Below are positions 1 to 8,908 of a DNA stretch of 64,000 bases, in pieces. The notes under the pieces were generated by a model. It did not search any database. It had not been told where the DNA came from and saw only the letters and a program-made list of their open reading frames with translations. Position 1 is the first letter of the stretch; the number at the start of each line of letters is the position of its first letter. Made by a program: the position numbers and the translations under genes. This DNA is from Lacibacter sp. H407 (GTDB lineage: Bacteria > Bacteroidota > Bacteroidia > Chitinophagales > Chitinophagaceae): assembly GCF_037892605.1 (NCBI RefSeq), contig NZ_JBBKTU010000001.1, forward strand, positions 2,480,001-2,544,000, written 5' to 3'.

Positions 1-1452
1 TACTTGATGCTTGGCTGAAAGTTCCTTGAGCAGGATACCAACCTGTTTCGCTGCTTCACCACTGATGCCCGTATCGATCTCATCAAACAACATCGTTGGC
101 AATGCAATACTTTTTGCAACCAACGATTTAATGCACAACATCAATCGACTAAGTTCACCACCACTGGCCACTTTGCTGATAGGTTCAAATCGATTACTCT
201 TATTGGCATCAAACAAAAAGCTGATCTCATCTTTCCCGAATTGATTGAGCGATGTTGTAGTCAGTTCAACTTGTAAACGTGCATTGGGCATACCGATCTG
301 TTGCAGCAATGCATTTACCTGTTTGGTAAAACTGCCCGATTGTTTCATACGCTTTGTATGGATCAGTTCAGCTTCTACTTCCATCTGTTGTTGTAATTGT
401 GTTTTTTCTTTTTCTTTTGTTGTAATGGATTGTTCCATATTCAACACCACTTGTACTTGCTCTTCCAGTTGTTGCTGTATAGTCAGCAGTTCATTGGTTG
501 ATTGTACATTGTGTTTCTTCTGTAATTTATAGCCGATCTCTAACCGGTCATTGATGAGTTGCATCCTTGCTTCATCAATATTGATACTGCTTTGTAAGTG
601 ATCAAGGTCGGCGGCAATATCTGTTAACTCTATTTGTGTCGATTGCAAGCGTTCGGTTATACTTGTAAGATCCGCATGAACATTTTTGAATTGTTGCAAC
701 CGTTGCAACAATGATTTTAATTGTTGTACAAGCGGCGTTTCGCCATCTTTCAACAACTGAACAGCATCGGTAAGAACGGTTGCAATAGAACCGGCATTAC
801 TCAGAAGTTGTAATTCCTGGTCCAGCTCTTCCAGTTCATTTTCTTTGAACGAAGCCTGATCGAGTTCATCCAGCAAAAACAATTTGTAATCCTGTTCACG
901 CTGCAGTTGCTGTTGTTTATCTTTTAACTGTTGCAGTTCTTTTTGCAGCCTGGCAAATTGGATGTAACGCTGGCGGTATTGTTCTACCTCTTTATCACAA
1001 CCGGCCAATGCATCCAGCACTTCACGTTGAAAATCTTCATCACCCAATTCAAGTGTATCGAATTGTTGATGCAAGTCAACGAGCATCGACGTCAATACTT
1101 TCAGTTGCGTTAAATTGACAGGCGTATCATTAATAAAAGCTCTTGATTTTCCATTCGCAGTGATCTCTCTTCGCAAAATGAGTTCCGGTTCTTCATCAAT
1201 TTCATTCTCTTTCAACCACGCATTTACTTTTTTATGCGTTGCTGTTGAAAACACTGCTTCAACGATGCATTTTTTTTCACTGTTTTGTAAACTGCTGCTA
1301 TCGGCACGGTTGCCCAATACCAATCCCAACGCACCTAATAAAATTGACTTTCCTGCACCGGTCTCGCCGGTAATGGTATTGAGCTGAGGTTGAAAATCAA
1401 CTTTCAGCTCATCAATAATGGCAAAGTTTTGTATGGATAATTGTTGCAGCAT
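1..1452 (-). CDS. recN: DNA repair protein RecN (3' end outside window)
   Basis: SMC-like ATPase that acts in recombinational repair of double-strand breaks. Translated from the ATG at 1452, the protein begins MLQQLSIQNFAIIDEL and has a Walker A motif GETGAGKS at residues 29-36. A long coiled-coil middle follows, and the Walker B/D-loop LFDEIDTGIS lies near residues 455-464. About 484 residues are present against roughly 550 for the family, so only the extreme C-terminus is missing beyond the left edge. A zinc-ribbon gene lies upstream on the same strand, separated by an intrinsic terminator, so recN probably has its own promoter. No frameshift was seen. Confidence 0.95.
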   Translation of the reverse strand, partial: MLQQLSIQNFAIIDELKVDFQPQLNTITGETGAGKSILLGALGLVLGNRADSSSLQNSEKKCIVEAVFSTATHKKVNAWLKENEIDEEPELILRREITANGKSRAFINDTPVNLTQLKVLTSMLVDLHQQFDTLELGDEDFQREVLDALAGCDKEVEQYRQRYIQFARLQKELQQLKDKQQQLQREQDYKLFLLDELDQASFKENELEELDQELQLLSNAGSIATVLTDAVQLLKDGETPLVQQLKSLLQRLQQFKNVHADLTSITERLQSTQIELTDIAADLDHLQSSINIDEARMQLINDRLEIGYKLQKKHNVQSTNELLTIQQQLEEQVQVVLNMEQSITTKEKEKTQLQQQMEVEAELIHTKRMKQSGSFTKQVNALLQQIGMPNARLQVELTTTSLNQFGKDEISFLFDANKSNRFEPISKVASGGELSRLMLCIKSLVAKSIALPTMLFDEIDTGISGEAAKQVGILLKELSAKHQV

Positions 1453-1514
1453 TCAGAATTTCAAAACTAAATCAAATGAAGGATAAAGAAAGAAGCCGTT
1501 GAAAAAAATCAGCA

Positions 1515-1542
1515 ATAAAAAAAGGGCGCTGAAAGCGCCCTT
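1515..1542 (-). terminator. Intrinsic terminator after the zinc-ribbon gene
   Basis: A perfect 9-bp stem (AAGGGCGCT / AGCGCCCTT, loop of 3) at 1522-1542. Read on the minus strand it is followed by TTTTTTAT. It lies between the zinc-ribbon gene and recN and would separate their transcripts. Confidence 0.85.
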
Positions 1543-1562
1543 CTCAATATCTATCCGATCAA

Positions 1563-2315
1563 TTAAGGTTCAACTGTATCGTTGAGGTCAGCATCAACGA
1601 GAATGCGACCACAGTTTTCACACACAATGATTTTTTTGTGTTGTTTGATCTCACTTTGGCGTTGCGGAGGAATGGTATTGAAACAACCACCACAGCTTTC
1701 ACGCTCAATAGGAACTACTGATAAGCCGTTACGGTAGCTTGTACGAATACGATCGAAACTTGCCAACAGGCGATCTTCTACTGCTTCTCTGGCAGTATCA
1801 ACCAAGCCACGCAATTGCGTTTCTTCTTTTTCTGTATCAGCAACAATTTTATCCAGCTCACCTTTCTTGTGCTCCAGGTTCTTTTCTTTTACAGCAATTG
1901 CTTTTTTTGCTTTTTCAAGCACTTCGCTTTTTTCAATCAACTCTTCGTTAGCATCTTTAATATGCTTCTCTGCAAGTTTGATTTCCAAACCCTGCATTTC
2001 GATTTCTTTGTTGATCGCTTCAAACTCACGGTTATTCTTTACATTCTCACTTTGCTTCTCGTATTTTTTCTCCAGGGCTTGTGCTTCTTTGATCGCTTCT
2101 TTTTTGCTTTCAATAAATTCCTGAATACCGTTGATCTCTTCTTCAATACGGTTCTTCCGTGCATTCAAACCTTCAATTTCATCTTCAAGGTCTTTTACTT
2201 CCATTGGTAATTCACCTTTCAGGATCTGGATCTCATCCAGTTTGCTTTCAATTTTCTGCACACGAATCAGTGCCTTCAGTTTTTCTTCTACAGAATACTC
2301 TTTTGTAGTAGCCAT
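1563..2315 (-). CDS. C4-type zinc-ribbon coiled-coil protein
   Basis: A 250-residue protein of the CT398/DUF164-like family: a long charged helical coiled coil (about residues 10-190) followed by a C-terminal zinc ribbon with two pairs of cysteines, SCGGCFN and VCENCGR, near residues 208-233. Members are proposed to bind nucleic acid or act in trafficking; the exact role is not established. It lies directly downstream of the Nif3 gene on the same strand (about 90 bp apart), a pairing often seen in Bacteroidota that suggests a shared transcript. The start is ATG at 2315. The family call is firm and the function is open. Confidence 0.85.
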   Translation of the reverse strand: MATTKEYSVEEKLKALIRVQKIESKLDEIQILKGELPMEVKDLEDEIEGLNARKNRIEEEINGIQEFIESKKEAIKEAQALEKKYEKQSENVKNNREFEAINKEIEMQGLEIKLAEKHIKDANEELIEKSEVLEKAKKAIAVKEKNLEHKKGELDKIVADTEKEETQLRGLVDTAREAVEDRLLASFDRIRTSYRNGLSVVPIERESCGGCFNTIPPQRQSEIKQHKKIIVCENCGRILVDADLNDTVEP

Positions 2316-2373
2316 ATTTGTGTTTGAAGTTTTTTGTTTTTGATACCGGCGGTAAAGCCTTGCTCAACATTGG

Positions 2374-2390
2374 TTGTGTCACTCACTTGT
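2374..2390. repeat. 17-mer shared with the metY-metX intergenic region
   Basis: TTGTGTCACTCACTTGT occurs here, in the gap between the Nif3 and zinc-ribbon genes, and again exactly at 24047-24063. The inverse of its first 14 bases is at 24107-24120. This is too long to be expected by chance in 64 kb, so it may be a piece of a dispersed palindromic repeat. Confidence 0.5.
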
Positions 2391-2406
2391 TCATCCGTCA
2401 CATCAA

Positions 2407-3501
2407 TCATCTAAAATACTCGACAGGGTTCGTTTTCACACCAGTTTTGAGGACGGCAAAGGTAGGGAATTTCCCGCTCAAATGTTCCGCCAATAAATCG
2501 ATTGTAAACTGTTCGCTTTCCCAATGCCCGATGTCCGCCAACAGCAGCCGGTTTTCGGCATCAAAGAATTCATGATATTTCACATCACCCGTAACATATG
2601 CATCAGCACTTGCCGCCAGCGCCGCCTTGGTTAAAAAGCTGCCAGCACCGCCGCAAAGTGCCACTTTGTGGATCGGTTTTTCCCGTTTTGTATGCCGGAT
2701 TACCTGTAAATGAAACTGGTTTTGAAGTAATTGTAAAAATTGATTGGGTGAAATGCTGTTTGGCAAATCACCAATGATACCAGCACCTGTAGATTGATAA
2801 TTGTTATCGAGCCGCACCACATCATAAGCTACTTCCTCATACGGATGTGCTTTGATCATAGCAGAAAGAATCCCTTGCTCCAGCCAGGCAGGAAAGGTCA
2901 CTTCTATTTTTATTTCTTCTTCTTCATGCCTGTGGCCAATCTCACCCACAAATGGCTTACTCCCTTCCGATGCTTTGAAGGTTCCTTTTCCGCTGGCATT
3001 AAAACTGCATTCGCTGTACTTACCAATATGTCCACCGCCTGCTTCAAATATAGCTGCCCTCACAAATTCGGCATGTGTAATGGGTACAAAGCTGAACAAC
3101 TTTTTGAGCAAACCCGTTTTTGGTTGCAGAATTCGGCAATTGACCAATCCTAATTTCTCAGCCATCCGTCCATTTACGCCATTCATTATATTATCCAGAT
3201 TAGTATGGATGGCATAAATGGCAATATCATGTTTAATGGATGCGATCACTGCCCGTTCTACATAGTTTTTTCCATTAATTCGTTTGAGTCCGCTGAAAAC
3301 AATGGGATGGTGCGCCACGATCAGGTTAACTCCGTTGGTTTTTGCTTCCATCACCACTTCTTCTGTAGCGTCCAAACTTACCAATACTCCGGTACACTCC
3401 CAGCCAGGTGAACCAGTGAGCAATCCGGCATTATCATAACCTTCCTGAAGAGAAGGAGGGGCCAATGTTTCTAAAAAGCGGATGATATCAGCAATTTGCA
3501 T
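2407..3501 (-). CDS. Nif3-like dinuclear metal centre protein (DUF34/YqfO type)
   Basis: A 364-residue member of the Nif3/DUF34 family. The N-terminal half has the metal-site histidines in LIVAHHPIVFSG and the IYAIHTNLDN motif. The C-terminal half carries HWESEQF and VKYHEFF-type metal ligands. Between them is the insertion typical of the long YqfO-like form, a CutA1-like piece with AHPYEEVAYDVVRL. Family members are annotated as GTP cyclohydrolase I type 2 homologues, but the physiological reaction is unsettled. ATG at 3501 gives a normal N-terminus (MQIADIIRFLETLAPPSLQEGYDNAGL). Probably co-transcribed with the zinc-ribbon gene downstream. Confidence 0.9.
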   Translation of the reverse strand: MQIADIIRFLETLAPPSLQEGYDNAGLLTGSPGWECTGVLVSLDATEEVVMEAKTNGVNLIVAHHPIVFSGLKRINGKNYVERAVIASIKHDIAIYAIHTNLDNIMNGVNGRMAEKLGLVNCRILQPKTGLLKKLFSFVPITHAEFVRAAIFEAGGGHIGKYSECSFNASGKGTFKASEGSKPFVGEIGHRHEEEEIKIEVTFPAWLEQGILSAMIKAHPYEEVAYDVVRLDNNYQSTGAGIIGDLPNSISPNQFLQLLQNQFHLQVIRHTKREKPIHKVALCGGAGSFLTKAALAASADAYVTGDVKYHEFFDAENRLLLADIGHWESEQFTIDLLAEHLSGKFPTFAVLKTGVKTNPVEYFR

Positions 3502-3643
3502 ACAGTAAAAATAAGATAATTCAACAGGAAGCGTTTACAGAACCAGATAAGTGCCTGAAAACCTGTTTAGTGTCTTTTTACGTACTTCTACTTTAGTCGT
3601 TCACAAAACAAATTGTAGTTTTATACTCCGTTAATTGAAATCT

Positions 3644-4069
3644 ATGAAGCAGTTATTTATTCTTACTCTCTCAGTTGTGTTGCTTGCGGGCTGCAAAAAA
3701 GCCATCAAACGAACGCAGGAACAAATTGCCGAAACGCTGATCGTAAAAGCGATTACCGATGGTCGTTGGTTGGTAAGTGTTTACAAAGAAGGAGCCAATG
3801 ATTATAAGCCTGAGTTTGATGGATATGAGTTTCAGTTCAAAACCGATCGCAAAGTGGATGCTGTAAAAAATTCATCTGTTGAAGCAACCGGCACCTGGAA
3901 TGAAGACCGTGTGAACATTGCAATTATGGCCGACTATCCAACAACGGCTTCCACAACCCTCCAGCGGTTAGATGGAGTATGGAAACTAAAAGACAGTGAG
4001 TGGACGTGGGTAAAAGCAGAACAAATCATTGATGGCAAACTTGTGACCCTTGAGTTGCGAAAAAAATAA
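3644..4069 (+). CDS. Small lipoprotein of unknown function
   Basis: A 141-residue protein starting at ATG 3644, with a lipoprotein signal MKQLFILTLSVVLLAGCKK (lipobox LLAGC, lipidated Cys about residue 17). The mature part is mostly beta (ITDGRWLVSVYKEGANDYKPEFDGYEFQFK), resembling small lipocalin-like Bacteroidota lipoproteins; that resemblance is only an impression. An upstream in-frame TTG at 3635 is less likely because the ATG gives a standard signal peptide. It is a single-gene unit closed by a strong terminator. No function can be assigned. Confidence 0.75.
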   Translation: MKQLFILTLSVVLLAGCKKAIKRTQEQIAETLIVKAITDGRWLVSVYKEGANDYKPEFDGYEFQFKTDRKVDAVKNSSVEATGTWNEDRVNIAIMADYPTTASTTLQRLDGVWKLKDSEWTWVKAEQIIDGKLVTLELRKK

Positions 4070-4090
4070 GTTGATTTAATACTGATAACC

Positions 4091-4126
4091 AAAAGAGCGC
4101 TTCAAACATTGAAGCGCTCTTTTGCT
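4091..4126 (+). terminator. Intrinsic terminator after the lipoprotein gene
   Basis: A 15-bp perfect stem (AAAAGAGCGCTTCAA / TTGAAGCGCTCTTTT, loop ACA) at 4091-4123, ending in its own T run. It closes the lipoprotein gene and could also stop transcription from the other direction. Confidence 0.85.
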
Positions 4127-4226
4127 TTAGATAAACACGTCACTGATCATTTTAAAAAAAAACTCTTTAACCTTTTTCAGATTGTTTTGTTTAATTGCGA
4201 ACTGAACATTTAAATAATCATTTTTT

Positions 4227-4697
4227 ATGCAAATTAAAGTTGGACAAGCAGCTCCGGAATTTTCATTGTACGATAGTGAAAGAAATAAAGTAAGCCTCGC
4301 TGATTTTAAAGGAAAGAATGTGCTGATCTTGTTTTACCCGCAGGCATTTTCAAGTACCTGCACAGAAGAACTGTGTACGGTGAGGGATGATATTGCCCGC
4401 TACAACAGTGCCAATGCTGTGGTTCTCGGAATAAGTGTCGATTCTGTATTTACCCTGAAGCGTTACAGAGATGAGCAGGGCTATAACTTTCCTTTATTGA
4501 GTGATTTCAATAAAGAAGTATCACGTGCCTACGACTCGTTATTTGAAAACTGGATCTTTGATATGAAGGGAGTTTCGAAAAGAAGCGCCTTTATTGTTGA
4601 CAAAGAAGGGGTTGTTCAATACACAGAATTAGTGGAAAGCAAAGACGGAGTACCTGATTTTGAGGCGATTAACAAGCGATTAGCTGAGTTGAACTAA
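4227..4697 (+). CDS. Peroxiredoxin, Bcp/AhpC-TSA type
   Basis: A 156-residue thiol peroxidase that reduces hydroperoxides using thioredoxin-like donors in the cytoplasm. The active site is STCTEELCTVRD: peroxidatic Cys45 in the PxxxT/SxxC context, with a second Cys at position 50, the spacing of Bcp (PrxQ) enzymes. No signal peptide. The N-terminus MQIKVGQAAPEFSLYDSERN is the standard thioredoxin-fold start. It is monocistronic, bracketed by terminators at 4091-4126 and 4713-4755. Confidence 0.92.
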   Translation: MQIKVGQAAPEFSLYDSERNKVSLADFKGKNVLILFYPQAFSSTCTEELCTVRDDIARYNSANAVVLGISVDSVFTLKRYRDEQGYNFPLLSDFNKEVSRAYDSLFENWIFDMKGVSKRSAFIVDKEGVVQYTELVESKDGVPDFEAINKRLAELN

Positions 4698-4712
4698 GTT
4701 TCTTAGATATAT

Positions 4713-4755
4713 AATGAGCGGGTGGAAATTCAGAAATCAACCCGCTCATTTTCAA
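4713..4755 (+). terminator. Terminator after the peroxiredoxin gene
   Basis: Inverted repeat AATGAGCGGGT (4713-4723) and ACCCGCTCATT (4740-4750), loop of 16, followed by TTTTC. Confidence 0.65.
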
Positions 4756-4795
4756 GAAATGTGAGAAAAAGCTTGTAAATTGCAGATAATAAAAC

Positions 4796-4803
4796 TAAGT
4801 TTG
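4796..4803 (+). promoter_or_regulatory. TAnnTTTG -7 box directly before a TTG start
   Basis: TAAGTTTG matches the Bacteroidota -7 consensus and a TTG lies 20 bases further upstream. The box ends only 5 bases before the TTG start codon of the sorting-domain protein, implying a leader of almost zero length if used. Confidence 0.4.
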
Positions 4804-4808
4804 TTTCG

Positions 4809-5156
4809 TTGAAACGGATTATTACCATAATTGCCTGTATCCTTTTGATAACCACAGCAACCACGGCCCAGTCCAATAGAACTCCGGCTGGAAACGCTGA
4901 AAATGTGGTTAAGGTGGTTCGTTTTTTCCCCAATCCAGCTTCTTCCTTCATCAATTTTGAATTCAAAGACATTACACTCTCTGAGTACTCTTTTAAAGTA
5001 TTCAACTTTATTGGCAAGAAAGTTTTAGAGATCAATAACCTCACTCCACGTACTGTTGTAAATCTCAACGATTATTTCCGTGGTGTTTACATCTTCCAGT
5101 TAACTGACCGTAACGGTAAAATTGTTGAAAGCGGTAAGTTTCAGGTGGTGAAATAA
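4809..5156 (+). CDS. Secreted protein consisting almost only of a T9SS type A sorting domain
   Basis: A 115-residue protein: signal peptide MKRIITIIACILLITTATTAQ, then about 15 linker residues, then a complete C-terminal sorting domain (FFPNPASSFINFEF ... VFNFIGKKVLEI ... LNDYFRGVYIFQLTDRNGKIVESGKFQVVK). Such domains normally sit at the end of large cargo proteins sent through the type IX secretion system. Here there is no cargo. The start is TTG at 4809: no ATG exists between the upstream in-frame stop (4776-4778) and the signal peptide. It could be a remnant of a larger gene or a genuine small surface protein. Confidence 0.8.
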   Translation: MKRIITIIACILLITTATTAQSNRTPAGNAENVVKVVRFFPNPASSFINFEFKDITLSEYSFKVFNFIGKKVLEINNLTPRTVVNLNDYFRGVYIFQLTDRNGKIVESGKFQVVK

Positions 5157-5312
5157 TTTTCCCGTTTTGTTCAACCAAATGGTGAGGCTCGAGAGAGTCT
5201 TTTTTTATTTAAATAATTCCCCAAATCGCATACGATTTTTTCCGCTTCAATTGCCGTCAGGGTTGCAGCCATGGAAGGGGTTTCGTACTTCCAACTTTAT
5301 ACATGTACTTCA

Positions 5313-6485
5313 TTAAAGCACCTGCACAATCAAAAACTTCAAGTAATGTGTATTCTCCCAACCCCAAATGATCGGATGGTCGGAGCTCTGTGTTTGAAAG
5401 GTTACTTGTCGTAGCTGTCTTTTGGCATCTTTTGCTGCCATTTGAATGATCTCAAGAAACAATTGTGGCTGTACAAGATTGGTACAGGAAGAGGTAACTA
5501 AAAATCCACCCGGTTTTACCAATTTCATACCACGCAGATTTATTTCTTTGTAACCGGTGATCGCTTTTTGAATGGTTGCTCTGGATTTTGAAAACGAAGG
5601 AGGATCAAGCATCACCACATCATATTGCCGGCCATCTTTTACCCATGTTTTCAGCACATCAAATGCATTCACACATTCAAATTTGCAGATGTCGCTTACA
5701 TTGTTCAGTACTGCATTTTTATTACACATTTCAATTGCACTTTCAGAAATATCAAGGCCATGCACACTCTTTGCACCATAATGCGCAGCATGAATTTCAA
5801 ATGTACCCGTGTAGGTAAACGCACCTAATACATCAGCACCTTTTACGATATGCTGAATAGCTCTTCGGTTATCCTGCTGATCAAGGAAGTAACCGGTCTT
5901 TTGCCCGTTGGCAATATCTACATGAAATTGTAATCCGTTTTCGTTGATGATGATATTGGTGTCGAACGGCTCGCTTAAAAATCCTTTCTTCTGTTCCATC
6001 CCTTCCAGCTCACGAATCGGCACATCGTTCCGTTCATAAATTCCTTTCGGTTGAAAAATTTGATTGATTGCTTTTACGATCGCATCTTTCCAAACATCAA
6101 TACCAAGAGCAAGTGTTTGCAAAACAAAATAATCATTGAACTTATCAATGATAAGTTGGGGTAATCCGTCTGCTTCACCAAATATCAAACGGCAGTTTTC
6201 GGAATAGCCCATTTGTTGCCTCTGCTTCCATGCTTCGCTCAATTTTTTAAGAAAAAACGCTTCGTTGATCTCTTCGTTTTTATTCCTTGTGAGAATACGG
6301 GCCAATATCTGCGATTTAGGATTGGAGTAACCTCTTCCTAAAAATTTATCATCATGCGTATGCACATCTACAATGGCACCAGCCTCTGCATTTCCTTCAA
6401 CACGGTTTACTTCGTTTGCAAATACCCATGGATGTCCGTTTGCAACACGTTGAGAGATCTTTCTGTTGAGCGTCACTTTTGTCAT
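5313..6485 (-). CDS. Class I SAM-dependent rRNA methyltransferase, RlmI family (PUA domain)
   Basis: A 390-residue protein of the RlmI/COG1092 family, which methylates a cytosine (m5C) of 23S rRNA. An N-terminal PUA domain (KISQRVANGHPWVFANEV) is followed by the EEHxxD-like segment and a Rossmann methyltransferase (DVLGAFTYTGTFEIHAAHYGAKSVHGLDIS) with the catalytic motif VMLDPPSFSKS. The ATG at 6485 is preferred over the longer reading from 6524 because a -7 promoter box lies at 6492-6499, inside the longer version. The exact base modified is inferred from the family only. Confidence 0.88.
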   Translation of the reverse strand: MTKVTLNRKISQRVANGHPWVFANEVNRVEGNAEAGAIVDVHTHDDKFLGRGYSNPKSQILARILTRNKNEEINEAFFLKKLSEAWKQRQQMGYSENCRLIFGEADGLPQLIIDKFNDYFVLQTLALGIDVWKDAIVKAINQIFQPKGIYERNDVPIRELEGMEQKKGFLSEPFDTNIIINENGLQFHVDIANGQKTGYFLDQQDNRRAIQHIVKGADVLGAFTYTGTFEIHAAHYGAKSVHGLDISESAIEMCNKNAVLNNVSDICKFECVNAFDVLKTWVKDGRQYDVVMLDPPSFSKSRATIQKAITGYKEINLRGMKLVKPGGFLVTSSCTNLVQPQLFLEIIQMAAKDAKRQLRQVTFQTQSSDHPIIWGWENTHYLKFLIVQVL

Positions 6486-6491
6486 AGCCGG

Positions 6492-6499
6492 CAAAGGTA
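6492..6499 (-). promoter_or_regulatory. -7 box TACCTTTG of the methyltransferase gene
   Basis: The minus strand reads TACCTTTG and then 6 bases to the ATG at 6485. It matches TAnnTTTG and decides the start codon. Confidence 0.55.
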
Positions 6500-6564
6500 T
6501 TTTTAAAAAACCAGTTTCGTGCAACGAAATAAAACTGAATGTAGTCAGGTTCTAAAATGACGTT

Positions 6565-6927
6565 ATGAAACTATATCGGTTTTATTTCATTGCTGTTGTG
6601 TTTTTGTTACAAGCCTGTGATAAGGAATCTCTTCCGAAAGGAATCTTCAAAGCCAGGCTGGTTGATTCGTTTTGCTCTTTTTACATTGTGCAGATTGTGG
6701 ATGCAAAAGGAAATGCGAAAGCGATGGATTGGACTAATTCGGCAGGAATTCATTATCAAAATGTTTTCACGGTAAAGAATTTTTGTGAGTTTGGTGCAGC
6801 CGGTGTTACAGAAGGCGAACTATTTACAGCAGAAATTGCGGGTGAAACAGAAGGGCCCGGATGTGGCGTATGCATGGGATTTATGGAAACGCCGCCCCTC
6901 CAATGGAATATCAAAGTGATCGATTAA
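6565..6927 (+). CDS. Small cysteine-containing lipoprotein, unknown function
   Basis: A 120-residue protein with a lipoprotein signal MKLYRFYFIAVVFLLQACDKE (lipobox LLQAC). The mature part has conserved-looking cysteines (SFCSFYIVQ, KNFCEFGAAG, PGCGVCMGF) that could form disulfides or bind metal. It is divergent from the RlmI-type gene, with the two starts about 80 bp apart, and ends before a strong terminator. I do not recognise a family. Confidence 0.7.
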   Translation: MKLYRFYFIAVVFLLQACDKESLPKGIFKARLVDSFCSFYIVQIVDAKGNAKAMDWTNSAGIHYQNVFTVKNFCEFGAAGVTEGELFTAEIAGETEGPGCGVCMGFMETPPLQWNIKVID

Positions 6928-6951
6928 AATTTTATGTTTTATGTTTAGGTA

Positions 6952-6977
6952 GGCATCCGGAAACGGGTGCTTTTTTA
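6952..6977 (+). terminator. Terminator after the small lipoprotein gene
   Basis: GCATCCG / CGGGTGC stem with GAAA tetraloop (6953-6970), followed by TTTTTT. Confidence 0.8.
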
Positions 6978-7026
6978 TTTGAACGATAGAATAGTAATAA
7001 GCGGACATTTTGTCCCAATTAAGCCA

Positions 7027-7056
7027 TTGGCAATATTCTTGACCAGCTTACCTTTG
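7027..7056 (+). promoter_or_regulatory. Promoter of grpE-dnaJ
   Basis: TTG at 7027-7029 and TACCTTTG at 7049-7056 with a 19-base spacer fit the Bacteroidota -33/-7 pattern. The predicted leader is about 30 bases. No CIRCE inverted repeat or hrcA gene is present nearby. Confidence 0.55.
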
Positions 7057-7095
7057 CCGACAATTTTACGTTTTACAGTACAAAAGACGAACGAA

Positions 7096-7647
7096 ATGAC
7101 AGAACAAAACGCAAACGAAGTAAATAACACCGCTTTCAGCGCCGATATCAACACCGATGAAAATATTGCGGGGGTAAATCACCTCAACGAACAGATCGCT
7201 GAAGAAAGTGAGTTAGAAAAGCTTAAGGAAGCATTGGAAGAGGAAAAAAAGAAATATCTCTACCTGATGGCGGAGTTTGATAATTACCGCCGCCGTACAG
7301 CCAAAGAAAGAGTTGAGCAAATGCAAACAGCTGGTAAGGAAGTGATCATTTCTTTACTGGAAGTATTGGATGATTCCGACCGTGCAGAAGCTGAACTGGC
7401 AAAAACCGGTGCGGTAGATGAAGGTGTAAAACTGGTGTTTCATAAGCTTCGCACCTTAATGCAGGGTCGGGGATTAAAACCAATGGAAACAAAAGGCCAG
7501 TCTTTCGATGCAGACAAGCACGAAGCCATTACCGAAATCCCTGTTCCCACAGACGAATTGAAAGGAAAGGTGATTGACGAAATTGAAAAAGGATATTTAC
7601 TCAACGATAAGATCATCCGCTTTGCAAAAGTGGTTGTCGGAAAATAA
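7096..7647 (+). CDS. grpE: Nucleotide exchange factor GrpE
   Basis: A 183-residue co-chaperone that releases ADP from DnaK during protein folding and heat-shock recovery. An acidic disordered N-terminus (MTEQNANEVNNTAFSADINTDEN) leads into a coiled coil (residues about 45-95, LAEFDNYRRRTAKER) and the beta-domain ending (ITEIPVPTDELKGKVIDEIEKGYLLNDKIIRFAKVVVGK). ATG at 7096 is preferred because the promoter box lies at 7049-7056, downstream of the longer possible start. It is 76 bp upstream of dnaJ and probably in one transcript with it. Confidence 0.95.
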   Translation: MTEQNANEVNNTAFSADINTDENIAGVNHLNEQIAEESELEKLKEALEEEKKKYLYLMAEFDNYRRRTAKERVEQMQTAGKEVIISLLEVLDDSDRAEAELAKTGAVDEGVKLVFHKLRTLMQGRGLKPMETKGQSFDADKHEAITEIPVPTDELKGKVIDEIEKGYLLNDKIIRFAKVVVGK

Positions 7648-7723
7648 TTTGACAATTAATTCAATTTGACAATTTGAAAATTCTATGCATTAGCACATCT
7701 TCAAATTCTCAAATTTCCACATT

Positions 7724-8887
7724 ATGAAGAGAGATTTTTACGAAATACTGGGCGTAGGCAAAACTGCATCTGCGGACGAAATTAAAAAAGCGTACCGCAA
7801 GGTAGCGATGCAATTTCACCCCGACCGTAACCCTGGAAATAAAGAAGCCGAAGAAAAATTTAAGGAAGCGGCTGAAGCCTACGAAGTGTTAAGCGATGCT
7901 GATAAAAAAGCACAATATGATCGTTACGGACATGCGGGCGTTAGTGGCAACGGCCGTGGTGGATATGGTGGCGGACAGAACATGAACATGGACGACATCT
8001 TCAGCCAGTTTGGAGATATTTTCGGCGATGATGTGTTCGGCAGTTTCTTTGGCGGTGGCCAACGCAGAGGGGGTGGTGGCGGAAGAGGACGAGGTGTGAG
8101 AGGAAGTAACCTTCGTGTACGAATCAAACTTAACTACGAAGAAATTGCAAAAGGCGCCAGCAAAACCATCAAAGTAAAAAAACATGTTAGCTGTAACACA
8201 TGTGGTGGCAGCGGAGCAAAAGATAAGGCGAGCATGCAAACCTGCGGAAGCTGCGGTGGCAGTGGACAGGTGCGCAGAGTGCAGAATACATTTCTTGGCC
8301 AGATGCAGACGGTAACAACTTGCCCGGCTTGTAACGGCGAAGGAACAACCATTGCTCATAAATGCGCTTCCTGCAAAGGTGAAGGCAGAGTTTATGGCGA
8401 AGAAAATATTACGATCGATATTCCGGCGGGTGTACAGGAAGGCATGCAGTTAAGTGTGTCAGGCAAAGGAAATATGGGTGAGCGTGGCGGATCGCCGGGC
8501 GATTTAATTGTGTTGATTGAGGAAGAAGCGCATCCACAGTTACACAGAGATGGGCTGAATGTGGCGTATGATCTGCATATCTCATTCCCTGATGCTGTGT
8601 TCGGAATCCAGGCGGAAGTACCAACCATCGATGGACGGGCGAAGATCAAAATACCGCCGGGTACACAGAGTGGAAAAGTGTTTCGCTTAAAAGGAAAAGG
8701 ATTCCCGGCCTTGCAGAGTTATGAAAAAGGGGATCAGCTCATTTATGTAAATGTGTGGACACCGCAACATCTTACATCCGACGAAAAAGCGATGCTGGAA
8801 AAAATGCAGCAGGCCCAGAACTTTCAACCCAAACCTGAAAAGGGCGACAAAGGATTCTTTGAGCGGGTGAAAGAAATGTTTAGCTAA
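7724..8887 (+). CDS. dnaJ: Chaperone protein DnaJ
   Basis: A 387-residue Hsp40 that delivers substrates to DnaK and stimulates its ATPase. J domain with HPD at residues 32-34, then a Gly/Phe-rich linker ([15 protein letters not shown] ... [15 protein letters not shown]). Four CxxCxGxG zinc motifs follow ([32 protein letters not shown]), then the C-terminal substrate-binding region. This is the full-length type I layout. The gene is followed by a strong terminator. Confidence 0.98.
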   Translation: MKRDFYEILGVGKTASADEIKKAYRKVAMQFHPDRNPGNKEAEEKFKEAAEAYEVLSDADKKAQYDRYGHAGVSGNGRGGYGGGQNMNMDDIFSQFGDIFGDDVFGSFFGGGQRRGGGGGRGRGVRGSNLRVRIKLNYEEIAKGASKTIKVKKHVSCNTCGGSGAKDKASMQTCGSCGGSGQVRRVQNTFLGQMQTVTTCPACNGEGTTIAHKCASCKGEGRVYGEENITIDIPAGVQEGMQLSVSGKGNMGERGGSPGDLIVLIEEEAHPQLHRDGLNVAYDLHISFPDAVFGIQAEVPTIDGRAKIKIPPGTQSGKVFRLKGKGFPALQSYEKGDQLIYVNVWTPQHLTSDEKAMLEKMQQAQNFQPKPEKGDKGFFERVKEMFS

Positions 8888-8908
8888 GTAATGCAAATTG
8901 AAAATAGT

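Noticed and set aside
1867-2124. Plus-strand Ser/Phe-rich open frames over the zinc-ribbon gene
   Set aside because: They mirror the Glu/Lys-rich coiled coil on the minus strand and have no independent support.
6978-7095. A CIRCE element or hrcA before grpE
   Set aside because: Looked for the TTAGCACTC inverted repeat and found none; the gap holds an ordinary promoter.
7889-8359. A 156-codon open frame antisense to dnaJ
   Set aside because: It is a shadow of the Gly/Cys-rich dnaJ sequence; composition and lack of a start region argue against a gene.
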